Assembly: GCF_000006565.2 (NCBI RefSeq)
Contig: NC_031470.1
Span: 236,994 to 300,993, forward strand
Origin: Toxoplasma gondii ME49
Lineage: Eukaryota > Apicomplexa > Conoidasida > Eucoccidiorida > Sarcocystidae
Reading direction: 5' to 3'
DNA length: 64,000 bases
The position numbers and the translations under genes are program-made. A model generated the notes under the pieces. The model was not told where the DNA came from. It ran no database searches and saw only the letters and a program-made list of their open reading frames with translations. Below are positions 34,401 to 47,752 of this stretch, piece by piece; the stretch's first letter is position 1, and each line of letters opens with the position of its first letter.

Positions 34401-37400
34401 TTGGTGGACAAACTCCGCTCCACTGAGTTTCAACTCCCTGCTTGGGTTTCAGGCCTACCAGGCTCTGGAGCGCTACTCGCGGGACCTGACGGCGGCGGCG
34501 CGTGCGGGGAAGCTCGATCCGGTCATTGGACGCGACGACGAGATTCGCCGCACCATTCAGATTCTTTCTCGACGAACGAAAAACAATCCAGTTCTCCTCG
34601 GAGACCCCGGTGTGGGGAAAACAGCCATCGTGGAGGGGCTTGCCCAACGGATCATTTCTGGAGATGTCCCCGACTCGCTCAAGGGGCGCCGCGTGATCTC
34701 CCTGGACATGGCGGCGCTCATTGCAGGTAGCCACTTGCTCCTCTTGAGTGAAGAGCTACAAGACTACATCTTCAGTTTATTCTGTCTACCAGAAGTCGGT
34801 GGCAAGCGTCGCACACACAGCAGGGCTTGTGCGTTGCGAGGAACCGTTGCAGGTGCACGAGTGGCAGAATGCGAAGGGTACAAAATGGACCTCGCATGCG
34901 TTTCGTCTTATCCTGAGGAAGGAGGGGAAGGTTCTGAGTGCTGTACGCTTCTGTCAAGAAATTGTGTCCCTGTTATCACAGGCGCAAAATATCGCGGGGA
35001 ATTCGAAGAACGACTCAAAGCAGTGCTCAAGGAGGTGCAGGACGCAGAGGGAGACGTTGTCATGTTCATCGACGAAATTCACACAGTCGTGGGCGCCGGC
35101 GCTGGAGGCGAAGGCGGCGCGATGGATGCAGGCAACATGCTCAAGGTAAGCCGCAACAAGGTTTTCAGTGGTTTTCCTTCCAATCGAGCTTATCGTAGAG
35201 AATCACCGAAGAGAGAAGCCATTAGAACGGGTCTTGGGACCATCAGCGCTTCGAGTCTTCTTGGGTACAACAACGGTGCATCGTAGAAAGAGAAGGTTTT
35301 CTCGCACGCTACGAAGGGCGCACTGGGTCGAGCGAAGCGAAGAGGTCGGCGAGGCTTTTAAAAGAGACGAAGTAGACGTGGCAACTCCGACACGACGGGG
35401 GCAGGAAGAGACGCTGTTAGACCTGTGAAGAACGACGCATGCCGCGGGAAACAGACCAGACTGGAGACCATGTCTGCTTCTTTGCCCTGTGCCTGGCGGT
35501 GTGGCTCTTGACAACAGCCCATGCTAGCTCGAGGAGAATTTCGGTGTATTGGAGCGACGACCACCAACGAGTACCGCCAGTACATTGAGAAGGACAAGGC
35601 ACTGGAGCGGCGGTTTCAGAAAGTGCTGGTAAGCGGTTCTTGTCAAATCTGTTTTTGCAGCACATTGAGCTAGCAGGCGTTAAACAGACAATCGTCCACA
35701 ATCCAAGTCCGAGATGTTTGAACTCTGAAACTGAATGCAGTAGGAAAATGCTTGTTACAAGTAGAAGGAGGAAAGGCCAAACTGGTAGCAGTCTTCCAAC
35801 GAAACTATAATTCCACCTGCTTCCTGTGATTAGCTCAAGGCAAAGAGATCACGAGTTACCCTGGTGCTCGTTTTCGTACATGAGTACATGGTAGTACTGC
35901 GCGATTTTTTTCACTGTGTGCGGTTGCCGCACTTCTCTGGGAATATGCGCAAATCTCGACAAGAGCGCTGGCGCATGACTGCGACTCGTGGCGGGTGTGT
36001 GGCGCTCAGAATCGCAGGTCCTCGGTCACATCTTCCACGTCGTGCATGCGTCCAGAGTTGCCGGTGTCTGAATTCCTTATGCATGTGGGTTTTAGGTTGA
36101 GGAGCCGCAAGTCAGCGAGACCATCAGCATTCTCAGAGGCTTGAAAGATCGGTACGAGGTGCACCACGGTGTCCGGATCCTCGACTCAGCTCTAGTGGAA
36201 GCTGCAAATCTCGCTCATCGCTACATCAGGTGAGCATTTCAAAACCCCGCGTGGCTTCCCCTGCAATCATCCGGGGCAGCGCGACACGGTGCTGGAAGTG
36301 GAGGCAAAAGGGCGGCTCTGACACTGAGCGCGATCAGCCAGTAAGTCTGTTCTCGAGTGAGAAGCATATCTTTGTCGTGTGGCGAAAGGTGCAAGTCGCG
36401 TCCCGGCGGCTCCAGGCGAGTCAAAAGCTGCGAAAGGCGCCTTTCTGCGCGTCGGGGGGCGCGTGGAAGCTCGACATTCACCCTAGGACATGAACTTGTC
36501 TCCGGGACTCCGCTCAGGTGTAGTGAAACACATCAACCCTCGGGGACTAGGCTGTGCGTGTCTGTTTCTACCGGGCCAGAGGTTTGTTGTGCATTTCGAT
36601 GCCTGCGTATCGCACTACACGATAGAAACTAGATCTGTCGAACCGCGGAAAACCACCATCGCAATGGGGACTGAACGCCAACCCCGAATTCACTCGAACT
36701 TCCTTCTAGTGGGTTTTTGAAGAGATCCAACGAGCCTCAAACGCGAGAAGTATCCTTTCGGACAGTCGAGAGCATGCAGCCGCGCATGCAGATTCTTCCT
36801 TCGGTCTATCGTCTGTACGGTGTATCATCTGTACAGTTCTTTGGTGACATGTTGCTTTCTCTATTTTAGCGATATTGGCGAATATCACCCGTCGCAGTGT
36901 CACTGCTTGAGTCGCTTGTTTCTTTTCGACCCGCGAGGAGCGAGACGAGTCGTCGAGCTCTCGCTGCATCGTGGCATGCATTCGGCGTGGCGTTGACCAG
37001 AAATTAGCGCCACACCTTCCGCCTATGACGTAACTGATGTCGGGTCTCCTTAATGTCGTATGATCGGAACTCCAACACTTTCAGCTGTCTATAGCACTGC
37101 AGACGGGTGGCGGTGTGTATACAGCAAACTTAACGAGCTTGGCTGTTTGAGTCTCATGCCTGGCGTCGCATTCGCACTATCGTGGGCGACGACAAGGAAA
37201 TCTGTGCTCTTTTTCTCTTCACTGTACCAGAAAAATCCACAATACGTTGCGCTAGGACTGCTCCTAGAGACAGTCTAACGTGGAAGTCTCGTATCTTCTA
37301 GTAATCACTTACGGTCGCTGCGTTCTTTGAATCATGTGACGAACTTCGTGTGACGCTGTCTGGTGTCTATGTGTTCACCGCCGTCATCGCGCTTTTCCCT

Positions 37401-40400
37401 TCTAGCTTTGGCATCTTTTTGTCTACATATACATCTACGAATAGGTGCTTGTCAAGTTGCTTGCGTCTGCGTAGCGCACTGCGTACTCTGGATCAAACGC
37501 AAAGGGTTCTGCATGCAGTCGACTCTGCAGTCTCTGGTTTCTTGCAGCGACCGATTCTTGCCTGATAAGGCGATAGATCTCGTCGACGAAGCAGCCGCTC
37601 GACTGAAAATTCAAGTTTCTAGCAAACCGATCCAGTTGGACGAAATCGACCGACGTCTGCTGCAGCTGGAAATGGAGAAAATTTCGATTCAGGGCGACGG
37701 TCGAGAACGCATGCTGGAGGAGCAGGAGAAGTGGCGACTGCGCAGTGTTGAAAGTCAGATCGAACGCCTGAAGGCTGACCAGGCAAGCCTACATTACAAC
37801 AGTTCTGTGGCTTTTGTTTACATTTTGGCTTGCTCTTTGTTAGTTGTAATACAGTGGGCGCACTGTTGGAGTCGATTGTCCACGCTCGATCTTGTCGCGT
37901 TTCCCAGAGGCCTTCCCGACCCTTCTTCGTATGCTTGTGTCGCAGAAGGCCTGCCGCGCTTCCCATGTCTGTTCTTGCTCTTTCTGGTCGCTGTCGTTTC
38001 AGCCTTTCTCGTCTTGTTAGTCTCCGGCGAGTTGTCTCCATTCTGACCCTCCGTCGTCTCCGTCTCAAGCGCAGCTGAAGTTCATCATGTGAACAAAGCC
38101 GGGCTATTTTATTTGTGTAGGGAAGTCCGAAAGACGAAATACATGTGTTTCAAAGGCGGGCGACTGGTAGTGCGAAGACAGGAGGTCGCTGTCTCTCGAT
38201 TTGTGCATGCACAGGGCAAGTTGACTGAAGAGTGGACAAAAGAAAAGTCTCAAGTCGATGCGATTCGCGCATTCAAGGAACGCATAGACGTTGTCAAGGT
38301 GGAAGTCGAGAAAGCGGAACGCGATTTCGACCTAAACAGAGCTGCCGAACTGCGATTCGAGACCCTCCCCGATCTGGAAGTAAGGTGAAGTCAAACCGCG
38401 AGTGAATACATCGGTTAACTTGCGAGCTGCCTCGCCTCTGGTACTTTGGGAATTATTCCTTTTTCTTGCTATCTTGCCGCACTTGTTGAAATAACGGGGG
38501 GAGGTTTTCAGTGGCGTTCGGCGGGCCACGCGGGAGCGGCTGCGAGCGCAGAGACCTCAAAAAAAGGTTTAGGGTTCGTGGTATTGTTTGCGTATGTTTT
38601 ATCCTTGTACCACGGGAAATTCCTCAGTGTGGAAAGACGGTTTCTCTTGGGTATCAGGGTTTAGGAAACGGTGGATTCCTTTCAGAACTCGCTTTTGGAG
38701 AAGTTGAAAGGGTGGAACACTTGAGCATCGTCTGTGTCTGGACGGTGCACAGAGTTGAAGGGGTACACGAGGGGAACAAATTTCTTTGGCGATTTCACGG
38801 AAAAGAAAGGCTACCTTCTGTTTCCAAGGTCTTCGTGCTGTAAACAAATACTTCGTTATGATTTTGGACGCTATCGAGCTTCTTTTCTGTGTTTCACCCG
38901 ATGCTGAATATTGTGACGTCACACGAAGAGTGCCCGGGTGCGCAGATTGCCGTGTATTTCAAATTTCGCCCCCGTGATCGTTGTCGGCTGCCCATCCTTG
39001 TGCGGGCCTCCACGGTCTTGCAGTCCACAGAGAGACCGTGACGGATCGTTTTTACGGGGCAGAGCGCCCTTGCTCGTCTCTGCCAATGGAGTTCTAGTTT
39101 TATATCTGCCTATTGGATGTCTGGCTGCGTTTTATAGCTGCTTACTATGGCCACTGCCTCCCCAAAAATGTACTAACCTGCGGATCTCCACCATTCCAAA
39201 GAGCTCTCTTTATTTCTGCCATGCGGTGCCCGTGTGTTCCCTTAGCGACAACTGAAGGAAGCGGAAGAGCAGTACAAGGAATCGACTGCGGGAGGCAAGC
39301 GAATGCTACGAGACGAAGTCACAGTCGACGACATTGCCACCGTGGTTGCGATGTGGACAGGCATCCCCGTAACGCGGCTGAAGCAGAGTGAAAAAGAAAA
39401 GCTGCTCAACCTGGAAAAAGACCTGCACCGTCGAGTCGTCGGACAGGATCATGCGGTAAGAGCATCTACGGCCTTCCTCAGAATAACTCGTGGTGAGATG
39501 TGCGAACATCGGGGGAGCCCAACAAAGTATTGACATGCGTGATTCACAGGACCCTGGGTTTTTTGGTGGCATGGATTCGACGGGGCCACGTCGAAAGCGT
39601 CAGCCTGCCCTGTCTTTGGTACAAAGCCGGCGTAAAGGACACAGAGATCGTCACCAGACCATGTACTGTGATGACCACACGTGACATATATATATATATA
39701 TATATATATATAGCGTCTGTCTAGAAGTGATCCGCGACACGTAAAAACACATGTGCCAAGGCAACAATCAACAGAACGAAGGTCAATAGAGTTAGAGATA
39801 CGACTGAGAAAGTGCTAAGCCAATTTTTGTGACTTTGTTTTGAAGTTCGAGTCCACCTCAAAGCATATCTGCTCACAGTCAAACAACGTAGACACGAACT
39901 GCCTCACTGCGCCGTCCGGATTTACATTGCAGGTACAGGTGGTCGCCGAAGCAATCCAGCGTTCTCGTGCAGGACTCAACGATCCGAACCGACCGATCGC
40001 CAGTTTGTTCTTCCTCGGACCCACGGGCGTTGGGAAGACCGAACTGTGCCGAAGCTTGGCGGAACTCATGTTCGATTCGGGTGAGGAAACGCTCTAGCTG
40101 CATGCTTCCGGTAAACAATATAACGTGTGAATGGACGGAAAGGTGCAGTTTTGTGTGTAAGATCTTCTCGTAACCGTTCACAGTCTTTATTTCCATTTCC
40201 TCGAAGCACTCTGCAGGTGACACGTGCGGACTGTTGCCCGCAGCGGGGTTCGGGCGACAGAGTCATTCTTCACACCACGATGGCAGCTGGCGCCAAACCT
40301 GCTGGTCGGAGTTTGCGTACACGGTCACCCTGGTGTTAGAGCTCAGTGTCCTTTGTACTTGGCCTCCCGATGCAGGTCTAGTTTTTTTTCGACGGACTTC

Positions 40401-43005
40401 AGAAGCAGCTCCCCAATATCATGATTTTTGTACAGCTTGTAGACATGTTGGTTTTTCGAATATGCGTGGGATACCACTATGCGTGATGCACGTAACACGA
40501 TGGTCGTGAACAGCTTGGCTAGTTGTTGTTCATTCTTTTCATTCATTTGTTGAAGTGTCGAACGGCCATTTCAGTTGGAGAGACTTGTGAATAGGGCCGC
40601 ACTGAGTGGTGTGTGGCACCGATGACGGTGCGTTTTGTCCAAGAACAAAGTGCAGAGTCGTGTTGCGGGTGAGCGAAGAGGGTTTTCGTCTACTGGTGCT
40701 CAGGTCTGACTCCCGTCAGGTCACCTTGATGCTCGTAGTGAAAGCCAGCTCTACTTAGAGAAGTGATTTAGGTAAACGACGGAATGAAGAGGCAGTTCTG
40801 CAGGGGGGAAAAGGTATGAGATTTCCAGGACGAGTGCCTTAAAGATGTCCCGCCGAGGTTCTACCGGCATGTGAGCACGACGTGTTGGAACTTGTGCATT
40901 GACTCTTGCTTTTCCTCAGAGGACGCAATGGTGAAAATCGATATGAGCGAATACATGGAGAAACACACCATTTCACGGCTGTTGGGCGCCCCTCCCGGCT
41001 ACGTCGGCTACGAGCAGGGAGGCCAACTCACGGATGAAGTGCGGAAGAAACCGTACTCAGTGATTCTTTTCGACGAGATGTGAGTCTTTGTTCAAAGCCA
41101 CGCAGACCAAAACCGAACCCACGGTCGATCGGCGCTAGACGATAGATCTTAGACGACAGTTCAACGGCAACTACACGTCAAACAAACGTGCGATATTTAG
41201 GCGTCTCACGAAGTCGTGAGGGGCACGCTGTCCAACCCAGACCTCTGGCGAATCCAGAACAGAACTTTCAGTTAGAAACACAGCACCCAATGGTAAAGCG
41301 AGGAAGAGAGAGGGGAAGTGCTCTGAGACCTGTGATGTGCATCCGATTCTCAATCGTACATCAAATAGAAGAGAAACGCGGGGATTTCCAAACTTCCTCG
41401 GCATGAGTCGAGGCGCCCAGTGAAGGAAACACACGTGTCTTCCAGAGCGCCGAATTCCCGGCTTAAATCCGTTTTTTGACGAGGGAGCGTAAGAGACGAG
41501 TGTCTGTGGCAAAACACGAGGATGGGCCAAGCGACGGGAGAAGTGGCTGTGTGTGGGTGTGGTGTGATGTGCGAAGATAATTGTGGCACGCGTGACAGCA
41601 TTTCCTCAACAAAAAAGCTTGGGAGCGCGAGGCAATTTCACGCTACTGCTTCCACGTGCGTCTCTGCTGGCGATGTATGTGTGTGTGTGTGGCCAGGGAG
41701 AAGGCGCACCCAGATGTCTTCAACGTCTTGCTGCAGATTCTGGACGACGGCCGAGTGACAGACGGCAAGGGAAATGTCGTCAATTTCCGGAACTGCATCG
41801 TTATCTTCACATCTAATCTTGGCTCTCAGCACATCCTCGAAATGGCACGCGATCCGGCGCGCAAACAGGAAATGAAAACGTAAATATGTCAAGTTTTTTG
41901 GAGACTCGCACTTGTGGCTTCGTGGTGGTCGCCGCAGGGGGCAGCGGGGCCATCCTGATGAGATTCACTTGCATGCACAAGCTACCAAGTGACGTTGGGC
42001 AGCCAGTCGTGGGCCAAATGATTCCGTCCCCGTAGAATTCGCTTGTGCTGTCTTCATGACGAGTTTCCTGTCCATATCCTACTTTGTTTTGTACAGCAAG
42101 GTGATGCAGACTGTACGAGAAACCCTGAGGCCAGAGTTCTTCAATCGCATCGACGAATTCGTGATCTTTGACTCACTTAGCAAGAAAGGTGAGACCGTGG
42201 AACTTGTCAGACCCATGCCTTGAACATAATCCGCGCCCACTGTGGACTATGTGCACCGACGCAAAAAATACGAAGCGGAGAGGCGCATACATGGAGAAAG
42301 GCGATTTTAGCATAAATGTGGTGGCGGAAGGACGACTGGTTTCGACCAGGGCCACACCTGTTCATGAGCAGAAACCCTTCATTTGTTCGGGCTCGCACGC
42401 AGTGGGTTACGACGTGAACAGTTTTTCTAAAAGTACTCAGTGCACTGGAACTGTGGTTGAAAAAGCGTTCAGGAGTAGACGCCGCGGGAGGCTAGATGAT
42501 TCGGCAGGTGAGGGGGCCGATTAAAACCAGAGGGCGAAGCCCGTCCTGGAGCAGCCGTCCCTGCTTTTTGATTTCTGTCTTTTTTTCCTCAGAACTGAAG
42601 AGCATTGTCGGACTGGAAATGGCGAATGTTGCCGATCGGCTGCTGGAGAGGAAGGTGAAACTGAAGGTGGAGGACTCTGCCTTGGCATACCTTGCTGACG
42701 TGGGGTGAGTGCACGGAGGCGGCGATTTCGCGGTCTGTAGACTCTGAGTCCTGTTCGCCGTTCGACGCTTCCTTTAAGGAGAAATTCCGAAGAGCTCAGT
42801 TGGTTTTCCGGATTTGTGTGGGTATCTGTGCAGGTACGATCCAGCGTATGGGGCCCGGCCACTGAAACGGTTGATCCAGCGCGAGGTCGAAACGCCAATT
42901 GCCCAGAACATGCTGAAGGGCGTGGTGAATGAAAACGATGTCGTGGCTATCGCTGCGGAGGGCGGCAGGCTGAAGTTTTCTTTTTCTTCCTCAAACAAGT
43001 CTTAA
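31484..43005 (+). CDS. clpB: ClpB-type AAA+ disaggregase, probably apicoplast
   Basis: Seventeen exons: 31484-31721, 31983-32324, 32894-33096, 33637-33801, 34453-34726, 34982-35145, 35518-35628, 36096-36229, 37548-37782, 38215-38379, 39246-39455, 39933-40080, 40920-41079, 41697-41879, 42097-42188, 42593-42704, 42834-43005. All phases agree and the sum is 1036 codons. ClpB unfolds aggregated proteins by threading them through a hexamer. Seen in order: a leader (hydrophobic [16 protein letters not shown], then a basic Ser/Arg-rich transit-like stretch, to about 155); Clp N domain (about 158-315); NBD1 with Walker A GDPGVGKT (366-373) and Walker B MFIDE (435-439); a middle coiled coil (about 555-680); NBD2 with Walker A GPTGVGKT (776-783) and Walker B VILFDE; C-terminal domain with [13 protein letters not shown]. 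Walker B2 is followed by Met where most ClpBs have Ile. The first ATG is 31484; an in-frame ATG at 31535 is an alternative. Intron 9 is GC-AG. Apicoplast targeting is inferred from the bipartite leader. Confidence 0.97.
39687..39713. repeat. (TA)n microsatellite in ClpB intron 11
   Basis: A pure (TA)n run of about 25 bases. It is the only such run I see in the right 39 kb of the window. Confidence 0.9.
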
Positions 43006-46000
43006 TATGCCGTCAGGACCACAGCCTTAGGGCTATGTACATCGTGTGACAGGTTGTGTGGGAAGCTCACGACGTCTGTGTAGAAACATGAGCCGGCTGT
43101 CAAAGGGAACTACGTGTTTTGCCGATGCTGTTTTTGCGTGTTAATCTCTTCTGCTTAGTGCGAGGCTGGGATGGAGAACCGGGCTGTTCAACAGCGCCAC
43201 TTACTGCCCTCACTGTAACGTCAGGCGCAGCCGCACGTCAGAAGGGTCATGGATGGAGAGAGGGGTGAGTGGGCAGAGTTATACGTCTGCGTGTGGAAGC
43301 CGTCCGGTTTTGCAAACATTTTTCGAAAAGCCTGCTGCAGTGGAGGGCCAGCGCCTTTTGGTCGAGTAATTTTGCATATTTGTTGCTTTTTCTGGCTACT
43401 GAGTTTATATTGGGGATCACTTGTGAGGCTAGCAATAGCTTCAAAACCAAATGATTTACGGCGAACATCTTTCAAGAATCAGGGCGTCCCAGATTCTGAT
43501 AGAATAACTCTCTATTCCGGTCTTCTTATGATACTTGTCCGTATATTGAGTACAAACTGCTGCCTTTCGATTTTGTCTAGCAAATCTGGCTATGTTAGTA
43601 TCTTTGCCGTCGCTTGTCTCAATGTCGGTTCTGTAGTTTCCGCTTGCGATTGTTGGCCTGCGTGCGGCATTTCTTTTTCTTTCAACTGCAGTTCAAAGCA
43701 GCCTTAGTAAGTGTTTTCAGAGACATCAATGTATACAGAGTCAGTGAACCCGCAAACGGGCCAGAACCGTGTTTTTCTCTTTGGTGGATGTGAGATTCCT
43801 GGGCATTTGCTCAGTGGGCTGAAGCGGATATAGCAACAGAGGCATTGAAGGTATGTACGCAGCCACACTATTTATTTCGCCTCCGCAGAGAATGCTCGAT
43901 GCGTAAGTGTGCTACCTTACACACATAAACGAAATCGATAGAGATCGTCTGTTGGGGTGGATTTCCTTGCGTTGGGGTCTGTTAACACTGGGGAGAAGCG
44001 GGAAGACCGGACACAACAAAAGATACAGCCAGAGAAAACAAGGCTCCCTCCGGGAAATCGCGCAGTGCATCATCCGATGAATGCGCCCACTTGCTGCCTA
44101 CAATAAGATACTCCGGCTTTGCCGCCAAATTTTGTTACGAGTTAGTCACTGCAGCTCATTGCCACAGACCACTGTGAAACGCACTTTCTTCCGAAGCAGC
44201 CCGACGCATGCCCTGAAATTTTCGCAAACCCGTATAATGTTTCTTTGACCGTTAGATTTTCAGGCCCAGGCGTCAGCGGGCAGGTGACACGATCACTGGG
44301 ATACAATGCGAACACTGTAAAAAATGGTGGGGAACTGAATTTCGCTAAATCGAAGGAGGCGCGCTTCCTTTTCGGCTGTTTAGAGCTCGTCGAGTATCTC
44401 ATTTTCAGATACGAAAAAGAGACATTCTTACTTTGCGAAGGTCAACTTCTGTAATACAGAGCTGGGCCCTTTATTCTCAATTTTCGGGTTGAACGGGGTA
44501 CGGAAGTGAACTGGCCGTGTATCTCGGGCTTTAAGAAAGCAATTGTTGTAACCCTTTCGGCATCCCCCTCAATGAAGACTGAAAGTTATGGTGAACGCAC
44601 CGGTTCCGAAGCACTGGACGTGGAAACAGCGTCTTTCAACGCGCCAGCAATTCCATATAAGAAGCGAAACAAATGGCGTGTCTTTGCAACCCGTTGGTGG
44701 CCAATAAAGAACCTTACAACGGTCGCCGATTTGCACTACGATAGAATAGGTACACGTCTAGTGTCGCCGTCAGCTCGATCACTACCGATCCCGGCGCGAA
44801 CGCGGCGTGGCGGACCTGTAACCTCATTTCGACTTATTCACAGGACCAAACTGTGGCCTGGCAAAAGGAAGCATCTGCACGCGGTATTAGCACTTTTTTG
44901 TCTCTATACAATCTGCTATTCGTAGTCAATACCCGAAAGACCACTTGTTCTACACGCCGGCTGTTGCTAACTAGTACACGACACACAGTCAAGAGGTGAG
45001 AGTAATCACTTTCGTCTGTCTGATGACTAACGTCAGTGCGTCATCCGGTCACCGGTTCTGCGTTGACTCGATGCAGCTGCTTCGTGCTTCCTCTCACAGT
45101 TTTAGCTCACCTACAGACCTATCGTCGCCGTGTGCACCCTACTGAATATGTGCTGTTACATAGTCGAATTTACAGAGGTTCTTCCCTGGTGTCAAAACAT
45201 CGACCCTACTCATACATTCACGGCTTGTATCCGAAAAAAACAGAACCGATCCCTCGGTTCGGCTGCTTCGGTGCTCCTAGTGCAAGCCCGCCCCATAGTC
45301 TGAGCGAGGGTGCCGTGCTGCACGTTGCATTTTCGAGACGGCCAGGACGGCGAACGACAGAACTGCGTAGGAAAGCGGCCTTTGCGCTGCAGAAATGTGG
45401 ACGTTACACTGGATGGGACTCTAGAGAGGAACTATATGTTTCCTGCGTATGTCTGTTATCACCTCTCTGTGACATGATTTAAATCTGTAAACAGCGGCAT
45501 CACTTGGGGGGAGCGTGTGCCCATCCGAAAGATACCGGACCCCGTTGTCACCTCTGAGATCGAAACAGTCTGCCGTGGCCTCTGCAAACGGCACTTGGAT
45601 GAAAGTTGGATTCCAATGCAACGTCCAGATGGCCTCCAGCAACGTCCTCTATAATAGGAGGGCTCTGTCTGCTGCTGGTACACTGGCATTCTAGTGTGCC
45701 CATGCAGGGGCAACGCTATCCAAGGGGGTTCTCCCGTTGTCTAAGCATTCATCGATGTCGTTTACGCTGTTTTCCCGGTGTGAAAGCATCTACTACAGGG
45801 ACGAAAGAATGTCATGACACAAAAGGATAAGGACTTCGCAATCACAAAAAGCTCCGGAGCCACCGCAGCGCACTGCTCCTTTCTGCCAGCTGCCTCCCCT
45901 CCCCCCCCTGTCGTCTGGTTTCGAGCTGATGTCCCTAACTGGTGGCGTTCGCTGTGCGGCACGCGCGTGCGCAGGAACATGCGAAAAAAGAGGCTAGGAG

Positions 46001-47752
46001 AGAAGAGGCTCCGGGACTCAATGGGCATATACACAAACACAGAAGTAATCCGCCAGGCACACGAGTCCGAGTATCCGCTCTATTCTACCACGCTGCTTGA
46101 AGCTGCTGTGGTGTTCCAGAGTCGTACCTGCTGCGATTCTGTGTGTTCCTTTTTTTGAATCTTGTAGACATTATTTCCCCTTTCGAAGCAGTTCTTCCTG
46201 TCTTTCCGGCTCGGTTTCCTCTCCGCACTTTCCGCGCGACCCTTCGGTCGTCCGTCGCCTGCGTCCCCCTCTGTGCTGGGCTGTGTCGCGCGCAGCTTGC
46301 CTCTTTCGCCGCTCCTTACCCCTCTCTCTTCGTCCAGTTTCTGTTTGTCGCGTGTTACTCCGATTTCGTCCCAGTTTCTGTCCCGTATCGTCGCAGGGGG
46401 AACGTTTTGGGTCCTGAGCCACTCGAGTGCAGTGGCTGGCATCAACTCTCAGCGTACGCCGGCTTTGTTTCGTCGTGGTCGTTGCGTTGCATTTTCCTCA
46501 CCACAGGCGACACCACATTCCTTACCCTCGCGAATCTTACGAAGTTTGACGGCGTAGGAACGCGGCCGTTGGCGTGCAAGGAAAGTCGTCCCTAGCCGTG
46601 TCCCAACGCAGAGCCAGTCACTTTCATGTTTTTGTCGGGAACGGAACACGGTGTCCTCGCTCAAGGCAAATTTTCAAAGACTCCCTAAAGGCGGGGGGGG
46701 TCTTTGCCGCGTGTGCTCGTCCCGCCGCCTACCCGCAAAAAAGCGGCGGCTTGCTCGAGGACACCCTTAGTCCAGTTTTTTTCCAGAAAGGCCGCAGGTC
46801 AGAGGATTGTTGAAAGGTGTTGCAAGCTTCTCCTTTCATTTGTGTGCCCTTCTGGCCATGAGTGCTTGCTAACGAGCGAAAAGCGGTTGCGCAAACGGTG
46901 AAGTCAGTAGAAAAGTCTCTCTCCGGGCAAAACAGTCTTTCGGTGGTTATGTCTCGACCAGATGTAACCTATGACGTCGCCAGTCAGCATGCATCCAGAT
47001 AGTTGAGGCGCTGGATACCGGTAAAGTTGCACTATCATCCTTTTGTTACTCCTTGGGAAGCCCGTGTCCAGATCCAAAGTGGACTCCCGTAACCTCATTT
47101 CCTCAACGCTACATCGTTGACGAATCAGTAGCGGAAGTGACAACACCCCCGCCGTTGCTCTCAACGCTGTGTAGGAGCATTTTTAGGCGCACCGTTTTTT
47201 GTCGTGCCCGCCCGATGTTGCATCCCTGCGGGGAAGACCTCGTGTCGCTCTGTACTCTCTTGGCCTATTGAGAAACAGATACGTACTCATATGGGAAACG
47301 AGTTTCGCGCATCGTGGATTTGCCGTCGATCGACTCTACACGGGGAAATCGGTGTGGCCGCTGCTGTTGTGTTCGCACTCAACCACTCGTGGTTGAAGAG
47401 GTTGTATGGGCAGCTCCGCGCGAAGATCTTGGCGTTCGGACAGTGTAGGAGCTAAATTCGGCCCGCGTTTCAGAGACTACGCTACGGTTTTACCTCAGGT
47501 CGCCGTCTCCGTAGGAGATTGACGCCGGGAGCACACCACCTGCGATCTCGCATTCAGAGGCGTTTCCCGTTCGCCTGCCAAGTGATGCACACTGCGTCGT
47601 CGTAGGTAAAGATCGGCGAATCAGGCAGGCGCTGTGGCGCCGACGCTTACGGTTTTTTTGGACGGCGTTCCCTGGAAATGTTTCTCCCCCCGTGTGATGA
47701 TCTTTAGCGTGGGCAAAGCGCACGGCGCCGTGGTCTGTAGGCCGCTGCCGAA
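43006..47752. other. 4.7-kb spacer between ClpB and the ELM2 gene
   Basis: No gene is called. Frames here are short, mostly without ATG, and lack family resemblance (for example 44506-44925 and 45814-46158 on plus, 46080-46445 on minus). From about 46170 to 46420 the plus strand is CT-rich, which fits a transcription start region or 5' leader of the ELM2 gene. A GCATGCAT motif lies at about 46988. Confidence 0.45.
46170..46420 (+). promoter_or_regulatory. Pyrimidine-rich region, possible 5' leader of the ELM2 gene
   Basis: About 250 bases dominated by TCTTTCC/CTCTC on the plus strand, 1.3 kb before the ELM2 start codon. Position and composition resemble the other leaders in the window. Confidence 0.25.
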
